DNA of 41,301 bases. Origin: Magnetovibrio sp. Lineage in GTDB: Bacteria; Pseudomonadota; Alphaproteobacteria; Rhodospirillales; Casp-alpha2. The notes under the pieces are model-generated. The model was not told the origin of the DNA and ran no database searches. It was given only the letters and a program-made list of their open reading frames with translations. The position numbers and the translations under genes are program-made. The DNA lies in the NCBI GenBank assembly GCA_002722175.1, contig PBKU01000025.1, forward strand, positions 1 to 41,301, given 5' to 3'. The stretch's first letter is position 1. Each line of letters opens with the position of its first letter. This document shows, one piece after another, positions 17,708 to 26,421 of the stretch.

Positions 17708-19017
17708 TCACTTTAAACCAAACGTTCTTGCCCAACGAAAAGGTGTTGGATCAACGGAGGGTGCTTCGTTTAAAATTAGTTCGGACGCAAGTTTTCCCGC
17801 TCCCAAACCAATTCCGAATCCATGACCAGAAAACCCAGATGCTAGAAATAATCCAGGAGGACTATTTATAAATGAGATAACAGGTAAAGCATCAGGCGTA
17901 ACATCTATATAGCCAGCCCAACAGCCTGCAATACGTACCTTATTTAAAATTGGAATATCTTTGCGAAGGGCATTAACAGTTTTAAATAGAATAGGCATGT
18001 AAGGTTTAGGGTTTAGAACACGATAGGTCTCCAGCGGACTTTTCCTATCAAGTGGCCAGTCTTTTGGCATTTTGAATGATTTAATGAAGGCCTTTCCCAA
18101 TCGCATCCGAAACGCAAGTCGTCTGCTTTCTAATTTGAAAATTGGAAAAAATTTTCTGAACAATCTAAAATTATCTGGTACTAACTCGACTAGTGTAAAA
18201 CTTCCATTCGCAATTGTATAGCCATTGTCAAGACGGCGTCGAAAAGCAAAGTTTTCATCCCAAACATTGCACTCAGAAATTAGTGGTGCGGGCGTTGTGC
18301 GAAATACAGATGAGTGGACAAGGAGTTGGGGGAACCGCAAGCCGAAACGTCTTAAGAATAGTGTAGACCATACGCCCCCGGCCAAAACGACTATCTTAGT
18401 TTCGATTTCTCCTTTTTCAGTTATGGCATGAGAGATACGGCCACCTTTTGTATCAATGCCTCGTACAGCACAATTTGTAAGTATCTTTGTACCTTCAGTT
18501 CTTGCTGCGTTAGCAATCTCGGATGTTGCTAATAATGGTTCTGCCCGCCCATCGCTTGGTGTTAACATGCCCCCAACCCATGTATGCGGCGTTCCATGAA
18601 GTATTGTGTTAACATCGTTCGCAGACATCAGTTGTGTATCTAGGTTGAAATCAGATACATCTTTTAACCATTTTTCCATGGACGACATTTTTTCTTCATC
18701 GCGGGCTAGGTAAAGAGAACCAACCTTGCGAAACCCAACATTGGCGCCAATGTTTTTTTCTAAATCAGCCCAGATCCTCAAACTTTCTTGCATTAAAGGC
18801 AGTTCCTTGAGGTCTCGCCCTTGCTGCCTACAAAAACCCCAGTTGCGACTGGATTGTTCTCCAGCTATTTTGCCTTTCTCACATAAAACAACGGAAATAT
18901 TTTTTTTGATAAAAACCATGCAATTGAAGCGCCTATAATGCCTCCTCCAGCTATTACTACGTCAGCTTTCTTTGGGAAGGAATCTTTGTGATTTTTTGAA
19001 CTTGTTATAAAGGTCAT
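17708..19017 (-). CDS. FAD-dependent oxidoreductase (DAO family), interrupted by a frameshift at an A8 tract
   Basis: D-amino-acid-oxidase-fold flavoenzyme. The main frame (ATG at 18919, 403 residues) has SSRNWGFCRQQGRDLKELPL, the substrate-domain core and the C-terminal FAD motif FLASGFSGHGFGIGLGAGKL, but lacks the N-terminal FAD-binding loop. That loop is intact in another minus-strand frame from an ATG at 19017: ADVVIAGGGIIGASIAWFLS. The two frames meet at a run of eight A residues (plus strand T8 at 18900-18907); nine would restore one continuous protein of about 436 residues. So this is a one-base deletion, a sequencing error, or a gene that relies on slippage. The family acts on N-methyl or amino compounds (sarcosine/dimethylglycine-like); the substrate is not known. 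It lies between dxs and tlyA, opposite in strand to both. Confidence 0.82.
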
Positions 19018-19142
19018 GATTCAATAGTTACTTTTTTCATTAATATAGCGTTTGATCTTAGTTGAAGATAGATAGGTAATACGGCAACTTCTTTGATTAG
19101 ATGGTTATAGGTAGTTCAATAACGAGAACATAGTTTTATATT

Positions 19143-19898
19143 ATGAAAAAACCACAAAAAATGCGTCTTGATAAGATTTTAGTTTTACAAGGTTTTGCTA
19201 AAAATCGTTCTCAAGCAGAAGCTATGGTGATGTCTGGATGTATTTTTTCTGGTGACAATTGCCTAAATAAATCTGGTCATCATTTTAGCAAGTCTATAGA
19301 ACTAGAAATCCGAGGCAAACCACATTTCTGGGTTTCCCGCGGTGGGGTCAAACTCAATCATGCAATCGATACGTTTAACATCAATCCTGAAGGAAGAATT
19401 TGCGCAGACCTTGGCGCATCTACTGGCGGATTTACTGACGTTTTGCTTTACTATGGAGCAGCTACTGTTTATGCGGTAGACGTTGGTTATGGCCAATTGG
19501 CATGGAAACTGAGAACTAACAAGCGGGTTATTGTCTTGGATAGGACCAATGCGCGCAATTTGTCCGAAGTTCAAATCGCCGAAAAACTTGATTTTCTAGT
19601 TGTTGATGTAAGTTTTATCAGCTTAGAAAAAGTTTTGATGCCGGCTCTAAATTTGATGGGCACAAAAGCAGAGTTGGTTGCACTGATAAAACCACAGTTT
19701 GAGGTAACAAAAGCGCAGGTGGGAAAGGGGGGAGTAGTGCGTTCTGCAGAGATTCACAAAATAGTTTGCGACAAAGTTTCTAACTGGATAAGCAATATCC
19801 CGAAATGGAAAACGATAAACGTAATTAAAAGCCCCATTAGCGGTCCGGCTGGCAATATTGAATTTTTACTTTATGCTAAAAGGCACGGTGGCATCTGA
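19143..19898 (+). CDS. tlyA: TlyA-family rRNA methyltransferase (S4 + FtsJ-like domains)
   Basis: 251 residues. The N-terminal S4 RNA-binding domain is MRLDKILVLQGFAKNRSQAE to about residue 65. It is followed by an FtsJ/RrmJ-type methyltransferase with the SAM motif CADLGASTGGFTDVLL, the acidic VYAVDVGYGQLAWKLR, VVDVSFISLEKVL and the catalytic-Lys segment LIKPQFEVTKAQVGKGGVVR. TlyA proteins 2'-O-methylate cytidines of 16S and 23S rRNA; they are often labelled hemolysin A. No ribosome binding site is clear before ATG 19143, and an ATG six codons later (19161) fits the conserved start better. In related bacteria tlyA directly follows dxs; here the oxidoreductase lies between. Confidence 0.93.
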   Translation: MKKPQKMRLDKILVLQGFAKNRSQAEAMVMSGCIFSGDNCLNKSGHHFSKSIELEIRGKPHFWVSRGGVKLNHAIDTFNINPEGRICADLGASTGGFTDVLLYYGAATVYAVDVGYGQLAWKLRTNKRVIVLDRTNARNLSEVQIAEKLDFLVVDVSFISLEKVLMPALNLMGTKAELVALIKPQFEVTKAQVGKGGVVRSAEIHKIVCDKVSNWISNIPKWKTINVIKSPISGPAGNIEFLLYAKRHGGI

Positions 19899-20047
19899 TG
19901 AAAAGAATTAAATTATAGTTGTTAGCTTGCTAATTTAGATATTTCTTGACCTATGAAAAAAAATTAGTGGAAGGGGCTATCGTTATTCGAGCCAGTCAAA
20001 TCTGGAACTAATATTTTACAAAAAGCTCTAGTTTTGGTCAGTTTTTA

Positions 20048-21121
20048 TTAACAGCATTGTGCTTGGTGGCGGAGCATTTGGTCGGCGAGCACGCAGGCTA
20101 GCATCGCTTCCCCTATAGGCACTGCCCGAACGCCTACACACGGGTCATGCCTGCCTTTGGTCGAAATCGATGTTTCGTTATTATGTGTATCGATCGTATT
20201 GAGTTCCGCTAAAATAGAACTTGTCGGCTTTACGGCGAAGCGGCAAATAATATCTTGACCTGTTGATATTCCTCCTAAGATCCCACCTGAATGGTTCGAC
20301 TGAAACTTTGGCTGCCCCTTGGAGTCAATGTAAATCTCGTCTGCGTTTTCCTCACCGGACAATTCTGACGATTTCATTCCGCTGCCAATTTCCACAGCTT
20401 TAACTGCATTTATCGACATTATTCCAGAAGCAATTTCTGCATCGAGTTTTCCGTAAATAGGAGCGCCCCATCCTGGAGGCACCCCTGACGCTTGAAGTTC
20501 AATAACCGCGCCAATTGAAGAACCCTTTTTCCGGATGTTGTCAAGATATGTTTCTAACTGTGGGACCAAATCAGGGTCAGGGCAAAAAAACGGATTTTTC
20601 TCAACTTGTCCCCAATCCCACTTGTTGTAGTTCGTTTTTAATTTACCCATGCTGAAAAGGGCGCCCCGGATTTTTACGCTAGCTCCAAGAACCTTTCTTG
20701 CAATAGCACCTGCTGCAACCCGCATTGCAGTTTCGCGAGCAGAAGCTCGGCCCCCACCCCTGTAATCACGAAGACCATATTTTTTGCTGTATGTGAAATC
20801 AGCATGCCCAGGTCGAAATTTTTTAGCTATTTCTTTATAGTCCTTTGATCGCGCGTCTTTATTTTGAATGCTCATGCCGATAGGTGTACCAGTCGTCAAA
20901 TTATTAAAGACACCGGAAAGAATATTAACTTTGTCAGTTTCTTGTCGTTGTGTAGTATAGCGTGATTGACCAGGCCTACGTTTGTCAAGGTACGGTTGTA
21001 TATCAGCTTCGGAAAGGGGGATGTTTGGGGGTGTTCCGTCGACAATACAACCAATTTCTGGACCGTGGCTTTCGCCAAAAGTGGTAACCCGGAATAGATG
21101 CCCAAATGTATTGTGTGACAT
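20048..21121 (-). CDS. aroC: Chorismate synthase
   Basis: Last step of the shikimate pathway: EPSP to chorismate, using reduced FMN. The 357-residue protein has all signature regions: [20 protein letters not shown] at the N-terminus, [40 protein letters not shown] with [37 protein letters not shown], and [17 protein letters not shown]. It lies 14 bases after fabI on the same strand, and this fabI-aroC adjacency is common in alphaproteobacteria; the two are likely one transcript. Confidence 0.97.
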   Translation of the reverse strand: MSHNTFGHLFRVTTFGESHGPEIGCIVDGTPPNIPLSEADIQPYLDKRRPGQSRYTTQRQETDKVNILSGVFNNLTTGTPIGMSIQNKDARSKDYKEIAKKFRPGHADFTYSKKYGLRDYRGGGRASARETAMRVAAGAIARKVLGASVKIRGALFSMGKLKTNYNKWDWGQVEKNPFFCPDPDLVPQLETYLDNIRKKGSSIGAVIELQASGVPPGWGAPIYGKLDAEIASGIMSINAVKAVEIGSGMKSSELSGEENADEIYIDSKGQPKFQSNHSGGILGGISTGQDIICRFAVKPTSSILAELNTIDTHNNETSISTKGRHDPCVGVRAVPIGEAMLACVLADQMLRHQAQCC

Positions 21122-21135
21122 AGGTTATTTTCCAA

Positions 21136-21948
21136 TCAAACAACTGAAATATCTGGGGCATCGACGGCTTTCATTCCAACGATATTGTAACCACAATCTA
21201 CATGATGAACTTCACCCGTTACGCCTGATGCGAGATCAGAGAGAAGATAAGTTGCTGCTCCACCGACATCTAAAAGGTTTACAGTCCTCCTAAGCGGTGA
21301 GTTATGTTCGTTCCATTTTAGAATGTACCGAAAATCACCGATTCCTGAGGCTGCTAGTGTTTTCATCGGTCCTGCAGATAACGCATTAACGCGGATATTT
21401 TCCTTTCCTAAGTCTTCAGCAAGATACCGGACGCTCGTTTCAAGTGCGGCCTTTGCTACTCCCATTACGTTATAGTGAGGCATCACCCTTTCGGCGCCAG
21501 AATATGTGAGAGTTAAAATAGATCCTCCGTTATCCATAAGATTACGTGCTTTTCGGCATAATGCTGTAAAAGAATAGCAACTGATCATAAGCGTATTTTG
21601 GAAGTTTTCGGCCGATGTATCTATATAGGCTCCTTTTAACTCCTCTTTATCTGAAAAAGCTATAGCGTGAACGAGGAAATCAAGGTTGCCCCAGCTATTT
21701 TGTATAGAATCAAATACTTGGTTAATACTTCGAGGGTCAGTTACGTCGCAGGGGATAACAATATCGGTTCCAACTGAATTTGCTAGGGGCTTAACTCTTT
21801 TAAATAGAGCGTCGCCTTGATATGTAAAGGCAAGTTCTCCTCCATTGTCGTGAACAGTTTTCGCAATTCCCCAGGCTATCGAACGATCATTCGCAACCCC
21901 CATAACCAAGCCGCGCTTGCCACGCATCAATGGTGAAGTGTTGCTCAT
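21136..21948 (-). CDS. fabI: Enoyl-[acyl-carrier-protein] reductase (NADH), FabI
   Basis: SDR-type reductase completing each elongation cycle of fatty acid synthesis. Length 270. It has the FabI-type cofactor loop GKRGLVMGVANDRSIAWGIA, CDVTDPRSI, and the catalytic Tyr/Lys in HYNVMGVAKAALETSVRYLA (Y-x6-K), followed by NALSAGPMKTLAASGI, the loop closing over substrate. The ATG at 21948 has GAGGGA about seven bases upstream. It is the first gene of the fabI-aroC pair. This is the target class of triclosan and diazaborines. Confidence 0.96.
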   Translation of the reverse strand: MSNTSPLMRGKRGLVMGVANDRSIAWGIAKTVHDNGGELAFTYQGDALFKRVKPLANSVGTDIVIPCDVTDPRSINQVFDSIQNSWGNLDFLVHAIAFSDKEELKGAYIDTSAENFQNTLMISCYSFTALCRKARNLMDNGGSILTLTYSGAERVMPHYNVMGVAKAALETSVRYLAEDLGKENIRVNALSAGPMKTLAASGIGDFRYILKWNEHNSPLRRTVNLLDVGGAATYLLSDLASGVTGEVHHVDCGYNIVGMKAVDAPDISVV

Positions 21949-22107
21949 TTTATGGTCCCTCTTCTATCAGTTGACTAAATCTACTTTGTAATTATGAAGT
22001 TTGCCCAATACTATTGTTTAACGTGCTAATTGAAATTTCTCCCTAATGAAAACTTCAACTATTAAAAACGTTTTGACGCTTTCAGGATATTATCATAACA
22101 GACCGTT

Positions 22108-22587
22108 TTAACGCACAATTTCCCAGGTCCCATCTGCTGTTCGGCAAGCTTGCCCTCTTCCAACTTCTTGTTTGCCTTCGACAAAAATGGTTGTCTCAAA
22201 CTCCCTGCAATATTGATTAGAAGAGGTTTGATAAGTTTTTGTCGGAGTAACAGTTCCTGAATGGCCCGTATCAGGGTTGCTCCAAGACGATACTTCACCA
22301 ACTTTGTTGTTTTCTAAACTATCTTGTGCAGTTCGAGCAGCAAACAGTTTATCTGCTTTGTCAAGAGACTTGCCAATTTCGCTTCCACCCCATGCACCCG
22401 CCAACGTGCCAACGGCAATAGCTGCCATCTGCCCTTTCCCGCTACCAACTTGGGCTCCAGCAAGGGCACCTAACCCGGCACCGAGCAGCGTTCCGAGCGA
22501 CTGTTTCGGGTTTTCTTGCATATCGGCACAAGCGGATAGACCAATAATGAGAGTAGTTGAAAGCGTAATCATCTTAGATTTTATCAT
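22108..22587 (-). CDS. Glycine-zipper outer-membrane lipoprotein (17 kDa surface antigen family)
   Basis: 159 residues. A signal peptide ends in a lipobox (IIGLSAC, Cys about residue 20), so the protein should be lipid-anchored. Next comes a glycine zipper typical of the Rickettsia 17 kDa antigen family: LLGAGLGALAGAQVGSGKGQ and GTLAGAWGGSEIGKSLD. A C-terminal domain has YCREFETTIFVEGK and GQACRTADGTWEIV, with the paired Cys seen in the family. It probably helps outer-membrane integrity. AGGA lies four to five bases before the ATG. It is divergent from pdxH, with about 200 AT-rich bases between. Confidence 0.88.
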   Translation of the reverse strand: MIKSKMITLSTTLIIGLSACADMQENPKQSLGTLLGAGLGALAGAQVGSGKGQMAAIAVGTLAGAWGGSEIGKSLDKADKLFAARTAQDSLENNKVGEVSSWSNPDTGHSGTVTPTKTYQTSSNQYCREFETTIFVEGKQEVGRGQACRTADGTWEIVR

Positions 22588-22795
22588 TTCCTATCCTTTT
22601 TCAGTCTGGTCACTTATTGCTCTATTACTGTTTTTTACTAAATTAGCTAGGTTATTAGTAAATATTCTAATAATTAATTAGTTCTTTAAATATTAATATT
22701 CCAGTTTATACCAAAAATAATGTATTTTGGCCTATAAATGATACAAAAATAAAAAAGAATTTCTATTTGAAGTTAAACATCAGGTAGTATGCCAT

Positions 22796-23374
22796 ATGAA
22801 TACGAATCCTATTGACCTTTTTCAAGAGTGGTTTGACGACGCGAAATGCTATGAACACAAAAACCCTAATGCAGCTTCATTAGCTACAGCTTCCCTTGAT
22901 GGGAAACCCACAGTGCGAATGATTCTAGTAAAATCTATTGATGAGCAAGGTTTTATTTTTTTCACGAACAAAGAAAGCCGTAAGGGGCAAGAGTTAGCAG
23001 TGAATCCTCACGCAGCCCTATGTTTTTATTGGAAATCAACTGCGCGCCAAGTTCGGGTAGAGGGCATCGTTGAAGAGGTGTCAGAGGAAGAGTCCGATAA
23101 ATATTTTTTTAGTCGGACACGTGAAAGTCAAGTAGGTGCGTGGGCTTCCAAACAGTCTTGTCGTATGAAAGGAAAAGTTGAGTTGGAGGAGCGTATGGTG
23201 CGCTATATGAAGAAATATGAAGCGTCTGAAATTCCAAGACCAAAGTTTTGGTTAGGATATTGTTTAAAGCCCGATCTGATCGAATTTTGGACTGAAGGGC
23301 AGTTTCGCTTGCATGATAGGAGAGTATATTATGCTGAAGGTGAAACGTGGCGAATGGAGCATTTATTTCCTTGA
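22796..23374 (+). CDS. pdxH: Pyridoxamine/pyridoxine 5'-phosphate oxidase
   Basis: FMN enzyme making pyridoxal 5'-phosphate. Length 192. Motifs: ASLDGKPTVRMILVKSIDEQ, FFTNKESRKGQELAVNPHAA, YWKSTARQVRVEGIVEEVS, SRTRESQVGAWASKQS, and the C-terminal signature EFWTEGQFRLHDRRVY with RMEHLFP at the end. In this group the usual WQG-x-x-x-RLHDR is WTEGQFRLHDR. AGGT lies about ten bases before the ATG. In many alphaproteobacteria pdxH neighbours fabI; here the lipoprotein gene lies between them. Confidence 0.96.
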   Translation: MNTNPIDLFQEWFDDAKCYEHKNPNAASLATASLDGKPTVRMILVKSIDEQGFIFFTNKESRKGQELAVNPHAALCFYWKSTARQVRVEGIVEEVSEEESDKYFFSRTRESQVGAWASKQSCRMKGKVELEERMVRYMKKYEASEIPRPKFWLGYCLKPDLIEFWTEGQFRLHDRRVYYAEGETWRMEHLFP

Positions 23375-23420
23375 TACATCAAAGCCATACGTTTTGATGT
23401 GTTAAATTTCTGGTGTAAGC

Positions 23421-24320
23421 ATGTCAAATCTTGAGAGAAAACATAAACTGATGCGATTGGCAACGTTTGCATCTGTAGCTGTTGCGGCCACACTAATTGT
23501 TGTGAAGCTTATTGGTTGGGCGATGACTGGGTCTGTCAGTTTGCTTTCGACGCTAATTGACTCTTTTCTTGATTTTGCAGCGTCTATTATAAACTTCATT
23601 GCTGTTTTTCACGCGGTTCAACCGGCCGACAAAGAACATCGGTTTGGACATGGAAAAGCAGAACCACTGGCCGGCCTAGCCCAAGCAGCATTTATTTGCG
23701 GGTCTGCAATTTTCTTGTTTATAGAAGCGGGGGCTCGGTTAATGGAGCCGCGACCGATTGAACATTCTACAATTGGTTATGTTGTAATGGTATTTTCAAT
23801 AGCTTTAACGCTTGCTTTAGTCGTGTTTCAGCGTTTTGTGGTTAGAGAATCGAGTTCTGTAGCAATTCAAGCTGACTCTATTCACTACGCTACTGATTTA
23901 GCAATTAATGTGAGCGTTATCTTGTCCCTATATTTAAGTACTTCCTTGGGGCTATGGTTTGTGGATTCACTATTTGCGATAGGCATCGCAGTTTATCTTT
24001 TTAAAAGCGTTCTAGGCATTGGGTACAAATCTTTGAACATTTTAATGGATCGGGAATTGCCTGAAAAAGAACGAGAAAAAATAATTGATATTGCTCTTAA
24101 GCACAGCGACGTTACTGGTGTACATGATCTTCGAACCAGATCTTCTGGCACCCACGTATTTATTCAATTGCATATAGAGATGGATGGAAATATGATTTTG
24201 ACCGATGCACATGAAGTTGCTGATACTGTTATGGCCAATCTGCAAGAGGCATATCCGAATTCAGAGGTAATTATTCACCAAGATCCAGAAGGAATAGAAG
24301 AAGCTAAACCTGTTTTTTGA
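23421..24320 (+). CDS. Cation diffusion facilitator family divalent-metal exporter (FieF-like)
   Basis: Inner-membrane metal/proton antiporter of 299 residues with six predicted membrane segments and a cytoplasmic C-terminal domain. Transport-site residues match FieF: LIDSFLDFAAS (Asp-x3-Asp in TM2) and SIHYATDLAIN (His-x3-Asp in TM5). HRFGHGKAEPLAGLAQA is the conserved loop after TM2. The C-terminal domain from about residue 210 has HDLRTRSSGTHVFIQLHIEM and TDAHEVAD, the metal-binding dimerisation domain. The Asp/Asp/His/Asp site suggests Zn, Fe or Cd. It begins 46 bases after pdxH and may share its transcript. Confidence 0.93.
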   Translation: MSNLERKHKLMRLATFASVAVAATLIVVKLIGWAMTGSVSLLSTLIDSFLDFAASIINFIAVFHAVQPADKEHRFGHGKAEPLAGLAQAAFICGSAIFLFIEAGARLMEPRPIEHSTIGYVVMVFSIALTLALVVFQRFVVRESSSVAIQADSIHYATDLAINVSVILSLYLSTSLGLWFVDSLFAIGIAVYLFKSVLGIGYKSLNILMDRELPEKEREKIIDIALKHSDVTGVHDLRTRSSGTHVFIQLHIEMDGNMILTDAHEVADTVMANLQEAYPNSEVIIHQDPEGIEEAKPVF

Positions 24321-24473
24321 TGAGTTCAGTCTATGAGTATTGGGATACCGGTTGATTGAAAAGTTCTAGTTTATTGCAGTTTAAGGAGCAAGCTTGATGT
24401 ACCTATGTTATCTTAGTTTATCTAAACTGTTTTTGCATTTAGTTTGCTTAAAATTAAAAAATATCTAGGACAT

Positions 24474-25034
24474 CTAAATTGCGAGTTGCTTGATGAGTTC
24501 AACCTTCTTATAAGGCCTTAAAAAGCTAAGGGCCGACTTAATTCCTGTTCTATAATCGAGCCAGTCATTTTCAATCGACGGATCTAGGATAGCAGGCATG
24601 CGTGGATGCAGGTGGGCAATTGAGGTCGGGGAGGCACAAGTAATAATTACTAAACGATTAGACATATTATCTATTAGACCGGCAAAGGCCATAGTCTTTT
24701 GATCGGATGCTTTTACGCAGTATTTTGATTTTTTTCCATTTCGTATTTTTGCCCATTCATAGTAGCAGGTAGCGGGCACTAGACATCGATTCATCAATAA
24801 TTGGGCAAAAGTTTTCTTATATGTTAACGTTTCAGCTCTCGCGTTAATTATTAAATCTGACGCCCAATCTACTTTTAAACCCCATATGGAATGTTTTGGT
24901 CCAGAAAAGCCAATTACCAAGCTCTGGTCAGAAGGATATTGCTCAGTCTTGAAATGAACTATAGGTTCTTTTTTCAAGTTAAACCTGTTTTTCAATTCAA
25001 AAGGTTTACTATGTAGTTTGTATCTTGAGCACAT
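24474..25034 (-). CDS. SRAP domain protein (YedK/HMCES-like abasic-site crosslink sensor)
   Basis: 186 residues. Met is followed directly by Cys2 (MCSRYKLHSKPFEL), the residue that becomes N-terminal and forms a thiazolidine crosslink with abasic sites in single-stranded DNA. Other conserved positions are present: NARAETL (Asn), RCLVPATCYYEW (Glu) and LHPRMPAIL (the His-x-Arg-Met-Pro signature). The protein is shorter than E. coli YedK (about 220), mainly between these motifs. It shields abasic sites during replication. It is a single gene, converging on the CDF gene and divergent from the SDR gene. Confidence 0.93.
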   Translation of the reverse strand: MCSRYKLHSKPFELKNRFNLKKEPIVHFKTEQYPSDQSLVIGFSGPKHSIWGLKVDWASDLIINARAETLTYKKTFAQLLMNRCLVPATCYYEWAKIRNGKKSKYCVKASDQKTMAFAGLIDNMSNRLVIITCASPTSIAHLHPRMPAILDPSIENDWLDYRTGIKSALSFLRPYKKVELIKQLAI

Positions 25035-25098
25035 TTTATTAGTTGTAATTTAACTGGTAGAAGACCAACATAGAGTTTTCGTCATTTTGTTTGATACT

Positions 25099-25842
25099 AT
25101 GAGCATTACTGAAAAAAAAACAGTTGTTATTACAGGGGCCAGTAGAGGGATCGGATACTCGACTGCGTGCCTGTTCTTGGAGCGTGGCTGGAAAGTTATC
25201 ACGTGTTCGCGTGGAGAAGAACCTCTAGCTTGTGAAAAAAACCCTGATTGGTTATTCCACATTCCTACGGATTTAAGCAATTCTGAAAGCATTAACAATT
25301 TTGTTGAAGAAGTGCATTTAGTTCTTGATGGAAGTCCCCTTCACGGTTTGGTGAATAACGCAGGAATGTCGCCAAAAACTGATTACAAAGAACGGTTAGG
25401 ATGCCTTAATGGGAATTTAGATGCATGGCATGAGGTTTTTGAGTTAAATTTTTTTACGCCACTTAAGCTTTCGCGAAGCTTTGCCTCGATTCTTCATAAG
25501 GGAGGAGGGGCTATTGTAAATATAACTTCCATTGCTGGCCATTCAATTCATCCATTTGCTAGTTCTGCTTATTCAATTTCAAAAACAGCACTATCAGGAC
25601 TGACCAGACAGTTAGCTAATGAATTTGCACAGATGGGTGTAAGGGTGAATTCTGTAGCGCCGGGTGAAATTGAGACTGAAATGGTTAGCTCTGAATATGA
25701 AATGTTGATTCCACGCATTCCTTTTCAGCGCATGGGGGCACCAGATGACGTTGCTGGAACTATTTACTACCTTTGTTCCGATGATGCTATGTATGTTACA
25801 GGAACCGAAATATTTGTTACAGGCGGGCAACATTTAGTCTAG
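25099..25842 (+). CDS. Short-chain dehydrogenase/reductase (FabG-like)
   Basis: Classical SDR of about 247 residues. The NAD(P) loop is VVITGASRGIGYSTACLF, with VNNAGMS, the catalytic Ser in NITSIAG, YSISKTALSG (Tyr-x3-Lys), VNSVAPGEIETEM and GTEIFVTGGQHLV at the C-terminus. The residue after strand 2 (TCSRGEE) suggests NADP. Substrate unknown. The frame is open from TTG 25087, but ATG 25099 is the better start. Codons 5-8 contain an A9 run that is in frame here. It is a single gene facing the 580-base spacer before the giant rod-protein gene. Confidence 0.92.
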   Translation: MSITEKKTVVITGASRGIGYSTACLFLERGWKVITCSRGEEPLACEKNPDWLFHIPTDLSNSESINNFVEEVHLVLDGSPLHGLVNNAGMSPKTDYKERLGCLNGNLDAWHEVFELNFFTPLKLSRSFASILHKGGGAIVNITSIAGHSIHPFASSAYSISKTALSGLTRQLANEFAQMGVRVNSVAPGEIETEMVSSEYEMLIPRIPFQRMGAPDDVAGTIYYLCSDDAMYVTGTEIFVTGGQHLV

Positions 25843-26421
25843 CCGTCTTATCTCTCAAGTTTGGTTTAGCCTAATATTCTTTTCTTTAGGGAGAAATTTC
25901 CCTTGTCCTTTCCCTTTTTTTTGTGCTTGGGCGTTGAGGGAGTGAATTAATGCTCTTGGGCATTGCGTTTTTTGAGCATGTATACAAAGCATTATTAACT
26001 AATTTTTGCGTTTAGCTAAAATAACAGTGTACTATTTTTATTTTAATTTTTAGAATAATTTCGAGCATTTCTCTATTGAAGTAATATTCTATTTTTCTGG
26101 TGCTGATTAAATTCACCAAAATCTATTTAGAGCTAGCCCTAAGGATTGGCAGTGCAATCCTAAAGAATTAAATTAGATAGTGCTAGCTAAGTTAGTATGG
26201 AAAATCTGATTGTATTTGCGTACGTCGATCGCGTATACTTATCTTTTAATAAAGTTTGATCATACTTACGGGTGTTAGAAACTTCCAATGTAAACACTTG
26301 GTTCGGCGCATATAATTAATCTTTTTTCTGCAGTTCTTTGGATACACCAGTATATCTAACTTAAGAAACGCCGGATGCTTGAGAGTTCTGAATCAGTGAA
26401 TTTTAGTTTGGAGTGATGCGA
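25843..26421. other. 579-base non-coding spacer upstream of the giant rod-protein gene
   Basis: No convincing gene or tRNA. It is strongly AT-rich. A weak hairpin with a T run (AATGC/GCATT then T6, about 25949-25973) could be an inefficient terminator for the SDR gene. Nested inverted repeats occur at 26131-26188. The only start-to-stop frame noticed is 20 codons (about 26197-26259) without a ribosome binding site. The length suggests room for regulation of the downstream gene. Confidence 0.6.
26131..26188. repeat. Nested inverted repeats, candidate structured RNA or regulatory element
   Basis: Outer arms AGCTAGC (26131-26137) and GCTAGCT (26182-26188) enclose inner arms AGGATTG (26142-26148) and CAATCCT (26155-26161) with the 6-base loop GCAGTG. 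The two stems are nested and could fold as one hairpin with an asymmetric internal loop. No T run follows, so it does not look like a terminator. It lies about 235 bases before the rod-protein start. Confidence 0.35.

Noticed and set aside
25945..25975. AATGC/GCATT hairpin followed by six T residues after the SDR gene
   Set aside because: The stem is only five base pairs and separated from the T run; too weak to annotate as a terminator on its own.
26197..26259. 20-codon ATG frame in the long spacer before the rod-protein gene
   Set aside because: No ribosome binding site, no recognisable composition, and frames this short are expected by chance.
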